Part shown: piece after piece, positions 11,672 through 23,523 of the stretch | Numbering within the stretch: position 1 is the first letter of the stretch | How the letters are laid out: each line of letters opens with the position of its first letter | Origin: Lucifuga dentata | Lineage: Eukaryota > Chordata > Actinopteri > Ophidiiformes > Bythitidae | NCBI GenBank assembly: GCA_014773175.1 | Contig: VXCM01000328.1 | Span: 62,001 to 126,000, forward strand | Direction: 5' to 3' | Length of the DNA stretch: 64,000 bases | The notes under the pieces: model-generated | Told to the model about the DNA's origin: nothing | The model's input: only the letters and a program-made list of their open reading frames with translations | Databases searched by the model: none | Translations under genes and position numbers: made by a program

Positions 11672-13138
11672 ACTGGCTATGGGAGCTCTGCATAACAGAT
11701 GATTTGAGATTTTACAAAATCAAACACGGTTACACTTCTTTCATTACTACCAGGTTACAGATTTCTTATAAGTAAGAGTGAAGGTGTAACTTCTACTTTT
11801 AGTTAGTCATATTGATGTTTGGAGGTGACACTGCGTTCATCAGAGTTTCATACCTCTTTTTAACAGCTGAAGTGATAATAATTCCTTTGGATCTTGAGCC
11901 CAAAAATACTCTCAAACAACAAACAAACATCAAGCTAAGCCTTTAAGCAACAGCTACAATAACACCTCCAATGTTACTTATACACAGAAAAGTAAAGGAA
12001 GGAAGTAAAAACTTATCTACAGGAAAGTGGAAGTGAAAAATCTGCCGTTCAATTAGCAGACGGTGTGATGTGAGTGTGTATCTGTTGGCGTTCTGACGGT
12101 AAACGTGTCTGACAATGCAGCCTTACAGACAGAAAGTGATGATAATGCAGCATGATGGCATACATATCTAATGATACAGTCTGAAGACACACACGTGATT
12201 ATACAGTCTGGTGTGATAATACACACATCTCCTCCTACGTGTGTTTCTGACTTGTAACAAATTCCACATTATGACAGATGAAATTCTTGGAATTCCCTGA
12301 CTTCCCAGTGTGCGGCTAACAACAGTTTTATTCATTATCACGAAGTCGGCTAATATGCAGCGAGCGAAAGCCCCCGTGCCATGCGTTATGCCCCCCGTCT
12401 CTCATTTCACCCACGCACCCACCCACCTCATCCACCAGCCAACCACCCTGTGGACTGCCCTGTCAAGGGATGAAGCGCATCTATGAGGAAGAGGGCAATG
12501 GTAACACAGCTGCCCACCATGACCCAGACAAAAGATAGCACCCATATACTTTCTGACAGTCGGATTAATGAAACCCTATAGAAGCTCCTCTGTAGGCCCC
12601 CCAAAAGCCTGACGGAGACAGAATAGTCTAACCAGCACCATTCATTACTGCAGGAGTCCAGAGCACAGAAAGAGCACACACAGCACTGACAAACCAGCTC
12701 CTTGTGAGTAATAGCTAAAGAACTCATAAAGAAATACATACACATTTGTTGTGGATGCAGTAAATCTATGCCAGTCCTTTTACAACTATCAAAATCTGGC
12801 TTGTTCCTTGTAAAACTAAATCTGGTGTGCATGCGGTCGGGTGGTGATGCACAGGGAGTTATTTTGCATGTTTAGTGAAAAAGAATCTTCAGATTATTTT
12901 TATTTGTCTCCGTTAGTAATGCAGATTGGTGGCCTTGAATGCACAAAAACACGCTACAAGCTAAAAGCTATAGAGTAGATAAAGTGTGTTATTCGTGCTC
13001 AAAACAGCAGGTTTGCTTTGCGGTGACCAGCTGTGTTGCTATCTGCGTGATTTGGTGGAAAAACTCTTTCCAGTGTCAATAAGTCGCCATAATAAGTCTT
13101 TCAAATTAGCAAAATGTTCATAAATCGCATTTGATTCT

Positions 13139-13345
13139 CTGTAAAATGTGACAAGTTGATCTTTCTTAAAAAAATCTAGGAAACCGATTGCCTTGAAAAA
13201 GGTAAGTAAATATAACTATATATAGTCTTAAGTTCAAGTATAAAGTAAACTTAACTTAAGACTAGTAGTTATATTTACTTACCTTTTTCAAGGCAATCGG
13301 TTTCCTAGATTTTTTGAAGTAACTTCAACTTGTCACATTTTACAG
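13139..13345. mobile_element. Foldback element with nearly 100-bp palindromic arms
   Basis: Starts CTGTAAAATGTGACAAGTTG and ends with its exact reverse complement. The arms also match through TCTAGGAAACCGATTGCC and AAGGTAAGTAAATATAACTA. A short centre of about 16 bp separates them. Transcription would give a long hairpin. No ORF. Most simply a non-autonomous DNA transposon of unknown family. Confidence 0.75.
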
Positions 13346-13563
13346 TGTTGTAGTGCAGAAAGAAGAGCAGGGAATGTGGCTTTAAGAGAACACACAACAA
13401 CGAGCTGAAAAAGTTGTATCGCAGCCTTATTTTAGTGTGTGTCATGTATAAACTTTGCTTTTATGAGGTTCCACTGATGCTTTCAATGGCACTCACACAC
13501 ACAAACCAGTCCAAGGAAACATAAACAGTAGAACTCTCCCTCACAATGCACGTGCAAAGACAT

Positions 13564-13688
13564 TCCACATGCATGCACGCGAGCATGCACGCACACACAC
13601 ACACACACACACACACGTGCATATANTCCACATGCATGCACGCGAGCATGCACGCACACACACACACACACACACACACGTGCATATA
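13564..13688. repeat. (CA)n block present twice around a single N
   Basis: 62 bp at 13564-13625 and 62 bp at 13627-13688 are identical (TCCACATGCATGCACGCGAG, then a CA run, then CGTGCATATA) and separated by one N. Probably an unmerged contig overlap, so only one copy may exist. Confidence 0.8.
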
Positions 13689-14302
13689 GAATGTATTTAA
13701 AATCACTAATGTGTAAACAGTTGCTCTTGTTTGTACAGACCACCTGTTCTTTCTGGACACAAACAAAGCTTTGGCGTAGGAAGGGGTGTGTTAACAGTGT
13801 GGGGTGCGTAGGGATGCCTTGCACAAGAGAAGCCGAACCACATGGTGTAGGCTGCATCAGATGGTTGGGCCCTGCAGGACAGCAGCCAACTCCAGTCGAT
13901 CTCACACAGATCCCAAAGAATGGAGCTACTTTAGTCCGCAACATGTTTTCTTTAGAAGTGCAACCATCAGCGTGAGAAAGACGCAACTCCCAACGACCAC
14001 CTTCCTAAATATTTGCACGACTGCATCAAGTGCAGAGATGATGAAAGCGGGAGGGGAAAAAGTAGATGCGTCTAACTTTCTGTTGCTAAAGCACTTGGAG
14101 GCACTAAAACAAAAGTCATTAAACGAGTCATCACAAAATCGCAGCAGGAGTCTGGTAATGCCACTTACAGTATCTCATTAAGCTATGGCATCTACAGGAA
14201 AAAAAAAAAAAACTGACAAACAAAGAGCATAATCCAAGGCACATTAACTGGGCTGATAATTCAATGAACTCTCATTTGGCAGCCATCTTGCCCGTGTGAT
14301 GG

Positions 14303-14307
<5 letters not shown>

Positions 14308-14361
<54 letters not shown>

Positions 14362-14368
14362 NNNNNAT

Positions 14369-14397
<29 letters not shown>
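14308..14397. repeat. Poly-T tract, 5-base gap and (TC)n tract
   Basis: More than 50 consecutive T, then five Ns at 14362-14366, then a TC microsatellite. This is the only multi-base gap in the window; true length and content are unknown. Confidence 0.85.
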
Positions 14398-14400
<3 letters not shown>

Positions 14401-17400
14401 CCCCCCTCTAAAACAACAAAACATCCACCATTAGACAACGGGGTACCAGCGTAATTAGAAAATGACTTCCTTTGCAATCCTAGCTAAGTAGTTTACACAC
14501 TGTAATTACAGGGACAAAATCATCTTTTCATCATTTCACTGATTGAGCTCATCAACCCAGTGGGATCCCAGGATTGTGCTCAGGCAACATCTGGGCTAAG
14601 AGAATTAGCCCTGAGTTTAGCAGGCCTTACACAGTGGCAAGCAGCACAGCAGGAACACCGGACATGGCCGTGGCACACACATCTCCAATTCAGAGCCTTT
14701 TTAGATTTGGATATCAGATTGGGTGTTAGATCCAAAGCCAAATCAACAACCCCCATCTGATGGAGCATTCAGAGTTCTGATCCACTCTTATTTCAACACA
14801 ATGCAAGACAATACAAGAGGAGGGCAAGGACATCGCACAGCGGTTATCTCCATTTCCCACACTTCCAAACATGCCGTATCAAACTTTCTACTCCCCTTTG
14901 GCGCTCTCCTGCTCTCTGAATCGAAGCATTGAAGATTGACCTTGGTACACAACAACACGCCTTTTCACGGGAAGCTCTATTTGCTCAAATTCTCAGTGTG
15001 CCCTTAGCCTTGACTTCCCAACAAACACACGTGGGTTTGGAGTTGAAGGTGAAGTGCTTTCGTCTCTGTCCTGTGGAAGGGCTCTGCCTGTGTGTTGGCA
15101 ACAGAGGCAAGTGTTTAATGTGGCAGCTGTTAGCCTCGTGGATTTTCACTAATCACTCTCTCCTGATTACTCTGATGAGTGTATGATGCTCTTAAATAAT
15201 CAACCGGCAATGAAAAAAAAAAAGAAAAATAATTATCATCATCTCCCTGAGTAGTGCAGCTGCACCCGCCTGCAATAATTACAACTAGAACGGGGCGCCT
15301 TCTCTCGTCACTTACAACCACTTATTATTAGAGATAACGCTAATTGGTGCAGTGGTGGGCGACAATTCTTCGTGGGGTTCATCGTAAAAAGCCAAACCTT
15401 AAAAGTTATGACACATCGGAGGTCCAAAAGCCAAGGTACGGTATTAAACACTGCACGCTGAGGCACGCCGATGATCTGAGCCGGGGGAGTAGTAGACGTC
15501 CTATCAGTAGCCCCCTGGTTGCCTTGCTGCCTTGCCCTCACGCCACCCTTCCCCCATCCTGGTATCAGCCTGGCAGACACAATTAACATTTTCATAAAAA
15601 CAATTCCCAGCCTCCAATAGTCCAATGTAATTTGTTTTCCATCTCTGTTCATTAATCATTGTTTAAATCGGTGAGCCATCCCCTCCACTCTGCCATCTGC
15701 ACTCAGCTGTGTTACAGATATGACACCTTCCCCCTTAATGGAAGCTGACAGCCAAGAGAGGAGGCCTGTGGAAAATAGCTTCCTGCATGTGCACTTCCAC
15801 CTCACATACTGCCAGCAGGTGAGAATAGGGTATTTAATGGGATCTGATTAATCTCAAAGGCAAACAACATTACACTACAACAATATACAGCATCCTACAC
15901 TGCATATTTATGCAACACGGCAGTGTTTTGTGAAAAGGCGTGCAATGCAGCTGTTAGAACAACTCGACCAAAACTCATAAAGACATGCTTTATAGCAATG
16001 GCAATACATTCCACATTTTGTCGAAGCTGTCGAGTGTTTTTTTCTTCTCTAGTTAAATTAGTGCAGTGTGTTCCTACAATATGCTATTGTTTTCCTGGAA
16101 TTGGGAGCGAAGTTATTAATTATTCACTGTTGTGTTCTCATATGAGGGGGCTATGCTTTTCACTGTATTGCCTCATAGCTCAAATACTTAAGGCCATGGC
16201 GCTCCAGCAAATTTCATGAGGCAACATCACAGAGATATTATTATCATGAAACAGACACTTAAGAGATTAAAAGTTTCCTGAAGAGTTTGAATGATTGGAA
16301 AGATTCAGATTTTCTCTGATAAGATTTCAAAGTTCTATAGGGAAAGCTAAATCAAATAACTTTTTTTTCCCGAATGATTTTAAAGCCTAAGTCTAAATAG
16401 CTTAGGCATTTTGTGGAGGAGAAAATCCTTCTCAGTGTGGTGGTAAGAGGTTGCCAAAAAGTTCATCTGGCCTGTTGATTTCAGCCTGGATTACAGATAT
16501 TCAAATCATGTGCCTCGTCTTCAAACAAGTGCCTCTATCAAGGGAGAAAGTTGCCAAGCAGAGCTTTGTCATGTAAGCTGTTTGAATTTACTGCAGCATA
16601 ATGAGAAAACGGCTGTGGTGCTACATTTAATACAGTTACATCCACTCACGCTCCTTCTCTCTCGCCTCAATTATGATGCTCATAATTTCAAACGCACCTG
16701 GAGTCTCCATACAAGGCCAGTTTTACAACAAAACAGAAGATGTCGCCAACATTAAACCCAGATGTGTCACACCTTCAAACACCCAACTCTGTTTTTTTTT
16801 TTTTTTTTTTTTTTTTTTGGGGAGGATTTCTAACAAGGACAGCAGCAGCAGAAGTAAATGATGTGTATATTCAAAGCTGAATATTTCATGTTGATTGATC
16901 GTACTGACTGCCACCCACCTGCTCCTCCTCCTGTCCCACCGGGGCTGGCAAGAGGAGAATTCAGTAATTGAGAAGAGCAGAGCATGGTCTCTCTTTGCTC
17001 ACATATGACAGATGGGGCATCATCGCTTCAAAGGAGAGCATTTGGAAACAGGAGGAAGAGGGTGGGGGGTACAGGGGGTGAGGGTGGCTTTGAAACCAGC
17101 AATGCCACTCTGCACAGGTGACAGTATAAATTAAAAAAAAAGTACAAATAAAATTAAATAAGGTTACTCTGTCAGAATCATGGTCACCCAAAACAACCAC
17201 ACGCTGCATTAACAGGGAAAGGACCTGTGGATGAATCCTACAAATTATGCTTTTAATAAAAAAATCAGGCACAATTTACAGACACGTTATGATTCTCAGT
17301 CACAATCACTCAAGTTATAAATTATAAAGGAAAAATCTGCTGCACAGTCTTTTATCATTATAGGATTTCGCGCTGATGAATTGTAATAAAACATTCAAAT

Positions 17401-17749
17401 GGACTGACAAAATGAACATGCATTAAAAAATATATTATGGTCTCATGCGTGATGTGATGACAGGGCGGAATGAAAAGATAATTGAACATATTCATGACTA
17501 AACATGCCTCCTGTACAAAGAACAAATCTGCAAAGAAACACCCAGGAAATGTTCTACAGAGAGATTCTTGTCTTAATTTCGAATCGGAATGGATTTGATA
17601 GTCACCTTTAGCCTCGGCGTTACTTTTCTCTGAAGGCAGCAGCGGCTCTGATGGCTGCGCGTCAGAATTCCACTCGCCACAAACTTAAACTGACTGACTT
17701 GGACAAATACCTGGAGTAAATGCTGGCAGGCAGCTGTGATTTGTCTTAC

Positions 17750-18060
17750 CTGGACAGAGGACATGAGGTGACAGCTGGATGTGGATGACTGGCCGCTGAC
17801 TGACGGGCTGAAGGCTTTATCACCAAGCAAGTCGGACCCGAATCCTCCGCGAACCGACGATTCTTCGAACCCTTTAAACGCCTTCGTCAGACGGAGGCGG
17901 CAGCGCGCTTTTGCTGTAGTAATTCCAGTTGAATAAAGAGGTAATGAAATCTTCTAAAATTACTCCAGATACTTCAACATGTCCCGAAGCCGTATGTCTC
18001 CCTCATCTGGCCGCTGATGTGTAAGTGTAGCAGCGCCGTGCGTAAATGCGCCCCGGCGTC
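17750..18060 (-). promoter_or_regulatory. Candidate non-coding first exon and promoter of znf536
   Basis: On the minus strand a consensus donor, TCCAG|GTAAGA, lies at 17750/17749. The sequence just upstream of it, about 17820-18060, is richer in CpG than its surroundings. This fits a 5' untranslated exon spliced to the znf536 acceptor at 8719, across a 9-kb intron. The upstream limit is a guess and no TATA box stands out. RNA-seq or CAGE data would decide. Confidence 0.4.
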
Positions 18061-18339
18061 TCCAAAACGGAGACGTCGTCAATCTGTCCTCATGCATTTC
18101 CAAGTTTTACGCAGCGTCAAGTTGGGCAAGGTGCTAACCTACAATGCCTGCAAAACTAACACTTTAATGTTCTTTGATAACTATATTTATAACTATAACT
18201 ACACATATATATATATATTTTACTTTTTATTTACTACTTTAGTTTTTACCTATTCCCTTGCCTATCATTTGTGTCCTTCTTTTAACTGAACTTTACCTGA
18301 ATTTTGTCCTGCTCGTTTTGCCTGTCTGGTTTTCTGCTG

Positions 18340-18395
18340 TATTGCTTTGCAAAGCACTTTGTAAACTCTGTTTTTAAAGGTGCTATTTAAATAAA

Positions 18396-18439
<44 letters not shown>

Positions 18440-18462
18440 CATTATTATTATTATNAAATAAA

Positions 18463-18506
<44 letters not shown>

Positions 18507-18521
18507 CATTATTATTATTAT
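18340..18521 (+). repeat. LINE-like 3' tail and (ATT)n microsatellite
   Basis: AAAGCACTTTGTAAACTCTG and GGTGCTATTTAAATAAAGTT, followed by (ATT)n, resemble 3' tails of fish non-LTR retrotransposons. The 66 bp at 18389-18454 recur exactly at 18456-18521 across a single N, so the apparent array length is unreliable. Confidence 0.5.
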
Positions 18522-20432
18522 ATAAGCCTCAGTTTAAATAAATAAATATCAATACAGAGGATATTTGTTCACTGCCTCCACATCACCATCAACTTTAGGA
18601 TTGATTCCAAAATCCTACTTCTTGATTTGCATGGTCAGATCTGTCTGTTCTTATGAGTTTTTGTCTCCTCTACCCACTGGGAGGAGCCTCAACTTCTCAA
18701 AAACTGTTTCCTAAGTCAAAGAATTTTTCTGAAACTCTATAATTCTTATTTTTGCCTTCAATTTTTATATTGCCTTATCTCTCTCTGTAGTCTTTTTTTC
18801 CCTCCCATTTTATTATTTTTTCTACTGTAAAAGCACTTTGTAATTTTGTGCTGAAAAGTATTACATAAATACTACTTACTTACTCACTTCTGCCGCTGTG
18901 GATGATCCTCCATGAAGAAGATGAAGAGCTGTAACTGTATGCACACCAAGCACACAGTCCTCTCAAACATTCTTACAGATATGAATGCAAATACCAACAA
19001 AAAGTCTCTCCTGCAGCAACAGGTCATGTAGGTTACAGTTTAGGATCGCCATGGTTTTCTTTCAGGTCCTCTATTTTTTCTTTCTTTTTCACCTGTCATT
19101 TTGTTGCAGCAGATGTGAAAGAGCTACGTGACTTTAAGGATGGCTTTCACATTTCCCTGAAATGTACATATGAATTTTTAAAAATATATAGATATATTGG
19201 GACTATATTCAACTTCAGCGAATAAATGGTTTTTCTTCACATGGAATTTTGACAACCGTTTGGATTCCTAGTGTGTCTCAATAAAAATTCAGCTTCAGGC
19301 TACATTTTGACAGAATTTGAAGCACACTCTTGGAGAACTCAAACAGCAGCGTCATGGATCAAAGGGTTATGATGCTGCAGATCTGTCACTCGGCCATGCA
19401 TCACTTTGACATTTGTTTCTCCTCCAGTAATCTCCTCCAGAAGGCCTGTGATTATGTGATGGAGGTGCAGGAAACTTTGTGGCTGAATCTTTAATATCGC
19501 ACAGCATTTTTAACAGCAGGTATACTGCTGCTGTTTAATCCATTAGTCTGAGGTCTCTCTCCTTCCTCTCAGGGCCAAGCATCTGTCTGGACAACAATAC
19601 CTGCTTGAGTCCTTCATCACACAACTCTTAAAATCCTTCTTAATCCCTGAAATGCAGATCTCGTGCGTTCCAGCTCATTACGTAGTTTGTAGTCTAGATT
19701 TCTCTGAAATGGTAAATTCTGTTATGTTCCAACATATACCTTCACAGCTTAACCTACATAAATCCATTGATCTGTCTCACTAACACAACGCTAGCATGTT
19801 AAGAATTGACTAATCTGTCTCATGCTACCTGGATTTTCATATTGGAGCAATAATCCTGATGGGGAGGGGGAGGGGGGGNAGGGGGGGAGGGGGAAGGGGA
19901 TGTCTCCTCAGGATCAGTTTAAAAGCCTCTTATCAAAGAGCTGCACTCCCACTATTTAACAAAAAGAGGGAGCGATAGCCTTTCAACTTTCTAGCTGCAA
20001 CTTTAATTAAAGCTGCTTGGGGGAGATGAAATACAGTGGTAAAGGAGTAACCCGCTCAAAATCTAAGTCATGTCCTAAACAGCACAGTTCACTCAGCAGT
20101 GATAGCTTCTGCAAGTACACTATAAGTGGAAAAAAAAAAAAAAATTTCTTCAACTAAACTTATTAAACTGTTCTTCAAAACAATATCATCTAATACCTTG
20201 ACAATTCAAAGCAACAGTCGGCAAAAGCACAAATGTATGAAATAATCAATTAAGAAAAAGAATCACCAGAAAGTGTGTGTCTTATCCAAGCCACCAACTC
20301 CAGAACTGATGAACGACCCACCAGCATGCTAACCCAAAGTTTTTGCACTGTTGGTTAAAACTACATGGCAGAAAACTGCGACTACACAAACTGACTTTTT
20401 TCAAGCAAGCCTACATTAAAATGTTGTTTCCA

Positions 20433-20920
20433 ATCTTAATTTTGCATCTTGCATATACGTTACATTTCTGCCACTTATTTCCCAAAACATAAAACGTCTT
20501 TGTGTTATTTTGCCAAATCCCCTAATTTTTTAAAATCAAGTGATCAGATAACACACCCACCTTAAAATCCAATGTTTCACCTGCAAACTTATGCACGATT
20601 TTAGAAGGCACGGTCGTTTTAATTTCTCAGTAAAATCAGTCTTCTCCTGGAGACTGACATTTTCTTCTATGTAGCTGCTGGATCTGTTAAATTAAGTAAG
20701 TTTGACAAAAGAAAAAAAAAATTACTCATCTGAAGCACATTTCAAGTCTCTACAAGTTGCTTTTTATAACATACCAGAATGAAATGAAAGTCTGAAAGGT
20801 AGGAAAAACAATTCTAATATTTACTGCTCCAGTAGTGTTTTGGAAAGTGGTTGGCAATAATATAACGTGTATGCAGGTTGTCGTGTTCAAACATGCTAAA
20901 TCACTGGTATGCTCCTTTAA
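20433..20920 (+). mobile_element. TTAA-family MITE, copy C (left end truncated)
   Basis: The interior and right end match the family (ACTGGTATGCTCCTTTAA at the end), but the left inverted repeat is mostly missing. Confidence 0.7.
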
Positions 20921-21434
20921 CAAGAAAGAAACACAGAGAAAACAAGCCCTGTTTGAAATTCTATATTGTCCTATAGTTCCCATCAGTATTTTTTCTTTAC
21001 ATAAAGCTTGTCACAAAAGAGGGAGGACATACATTCAATAGGCAGGTTAAGGTAAGGGAAATGATAAAATTCTTGCACCTGATTCTGTTCAACTATAACC
21101 AACAAAATGACAACAGATTACCTAAACTTGCAATATCGGGATCTACAAAAAGTGGTTAAAATATGTCTGAGATGATCACAGCACCACAGAGAGATGCTAG
21201 TTATGCTGTAGGAGCAGGCTGGGAACGTGTTGTTAGGCCAGATGAAGGTAAAGCTCAGCAGCAACAGGCTGACTTTCTCACAGAACACTCCGAATCAATG
21301 AGAGAGACCCTGTATACTAAGAACAATGGAGGCATAGCAGGAGGGATGGTCTGTGTGTCCACTTCATTAGTCAAAGAAAAAACAAAGGCATTTACAAAAG
21401 ACGTTATCGTGAACCGTGGAAATTAGCTCGTCTG

Positions 21435-23464
21435 TCACTTCTGCTGCAACCTGGCGGCTTTGAACTTGGAAACTCTTTTGGGAGGCTGCTCGGGCAGCGC
21501 CGCGTCAGGAGCCACCTCTTCCTGTTTCCTCTCCAGTATGGTTGGCAGAGCGGGTGGAGAAATGGTCAGGTGGAGAACAGCGGAAGGCATCGGGTCCTTT
21601 TCTACCACCGTGCCTGAAAAGGCCTGGAGGAGAGAAACAAAGAGAAAAGACTTTCACCGAACTGGAAGTGAAATATGGAAGAAGAGGAGAAGGTTGTGAC
21701 AACATCTTCTCTTTCTTCATCCATCAGATCATCCATCTTGACCCCACATGCAGAGATTCCATTTTTTTCCCTTAAGGTTCTCCTAAGGTTTCTGTGGGAG
21801 GTTTCCTACGTTGCCATTGAAGGGTCTCAGAGTGAAAGGTGTCATTTTCATTAACCGTTTCTAAACATGGCCGCTGTCGGGCGCTTCAGACCGTGTCTTA
21901 GACTAACAACTATACAAATTAATTTAGTTCAGATCAAGAGAATGTGACAAACCCAAAACTAAAAGACAACCACGTCTGAGGAGACAATCTCTCTTTGAAT
22001 TGCCTCTTCCAGGGTTTCTTCCATTTTTACCTTGTATTCCTTGTGAAGTGAATACAAGATGTTCTCTTCTTCCTGTCTTTTTTCTTTTTTCTCTCTGTTT
22101 TATCTATTTATTGTTGAGTGTTTTTACTGCATTTTTATTTTATTGCATTGATTGCTGGACATGTTATGCAAACACATTTCCATGGAAATGGACAATAAAG
22201 TGTTATCTTATTTTATCTTATCTTATAATAAGGTTTTTTTTAGGGAGTTTTTCCTCGTTTTCTTAGAGAGCTTAGGCTGGGTCGGAAAAGTCCATTGAAC
22301 CAATGTATGTGAAATTGGGCAACAAATAAACTTGACTTTGTCCATCCCTCTCATCTTCTACAATTCAACTGTACAACCTCTTACTGTAACAGCTTTCTCT
22401 ACGGTGCATCCTCAAAACTCCTCAATAAACTTCAGCTCCTCTCACCCTCCCGCAACCACATCATTCCTTCAAATTCTCCTCCTCTTCATCGACAAACCGT
22501 CCATAATCTGGCCTCCAATCTCCCGAAACTCCTTCCTTTTTTTTTCCCCCTCTGTCTGTATATATAGTTGTGGTATATGCCATGATTGGCACACAGTATG
22601 TACGGTATGTAGTTTGATCTTGCATCAGACAGATAACAATGTGCAAACCTCCTTCCTCGACACACCCTCACGTAGACTCCGTTGAGTTGATGCCACCCTA
22701 TTACCTCCCTGAACCAAGAGCCACACATGGGGAGGCAGAGCTCTCTCCCTAAGACCATCAGAGACTCCGCCTCCCCCGCCCCTCTTCAAAATCACCTTCG
22801 ATCTGCGAAGATCGAAGGTNATCAGAGACTCCGCCTCCCCCGCCCCTCTTCAAAATCACCTTCGATCTGCGAAGATCGAAGGTTTTCGTCCACAGCATAC
22901 TGCATGTTTTATAACGCGTGTTTACCTTGAATCTGCTGGGGGGGTGCAGCGGGAGCGTCGTGGGACTGTCCTCCTCCGCGATGCCGTCGCTGGTGTCGCT
23001 GTGTGTTGCCTCGTCGTGGCTGAAGCTGCGTCCGATCATCCGCCGCTCCTCAAAGTCCGCCGCGCTGCTCTCGCTGGTGTCGCTGCACACGCTGTTCTCT
23101 CGGCTTCGCAACTTCAAGATTGACTTTCTGGGTACGGGTTCGCCGTTCTTCATGTCAACAAACAACCTGACAAAAATGCCAAGACGACCATCAACGCCAA
23201 TCAGAGGACAGGAGAAAGGACGTGAAAGATAACTTTGGATTTATAGTTAACCATTTGGGTTCCTAGTCATGTACTGTACTGAATGTGATGGATGAATGTG
23301 ATGTTTTACCTGTAAATGTCTGCTGGCGTGGTAATTTTGTGAAGTTCGTGATGAGAGTGACCGTTATTATGTCCGTTTTTCTTTTTTCTCTTTGAGTGCT
23401 CCTTCTGCTCTTTCCTCTCGCTGAACTTCAGTGTGGTGTTTTTTCCTGTGTTGATCCTCACCTG

Positions 23465-23523
<59 letters not shown>

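Larger units (their letters stand above)
8719..17749 (-). other. Putative znf536 first intron / upstream DNA
   Basis: Nine kilobases with no recognisable coding gene. ORFs of up to about 134 residues (for example 12428-12832 minus) show no family signature. Contents: a diverged duplication (9524-9730 and 10576-10820), a GT repeat near 10650-10680, transposon copy B, a foldback element (13139-13345), a CA repeat carrying an assembly duplicate (13564-13688), and a poly-T/gap/TC tract near 14308-14397. The stretch 14470-16700 is low in repeats and could hold conserved regulatory DNA, but I cannot show that from one sequence. Confidence 0.5.
18061..21434. other. Intergenic DNA between znf536 and uri1
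   Basis: No coding gene recognised. It holds an AT-rich stretch, a LINE-like tail running into an (ATT)n microsatellite with an assembly duplicate (18389-18521), a G-rich tract with a single N (19861-19900), and transposon copy C. The uri1 3' UTR should occupy its right edge on the minus strand, but I saw no clear AATAAA for it. Confidence 0.6.

Noticed and set aside
12428..12832. 134-codon minus-strand ORF
   Set aside because: No recognisable domain; lies within the putative znf536 first intron.
13461..13986. Cys/Val-rich minus-strand ORFs of 101 and 167 codons
   Set aside because: Translations of a CA microsatellite crossing an N.
22758..22925. Extension of the uri1 exon 10 reading frame
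   Set aside because: Runs past the donor TTCAAG|GTAAAC into intron and the duplicated block; human homology ends at the donor.
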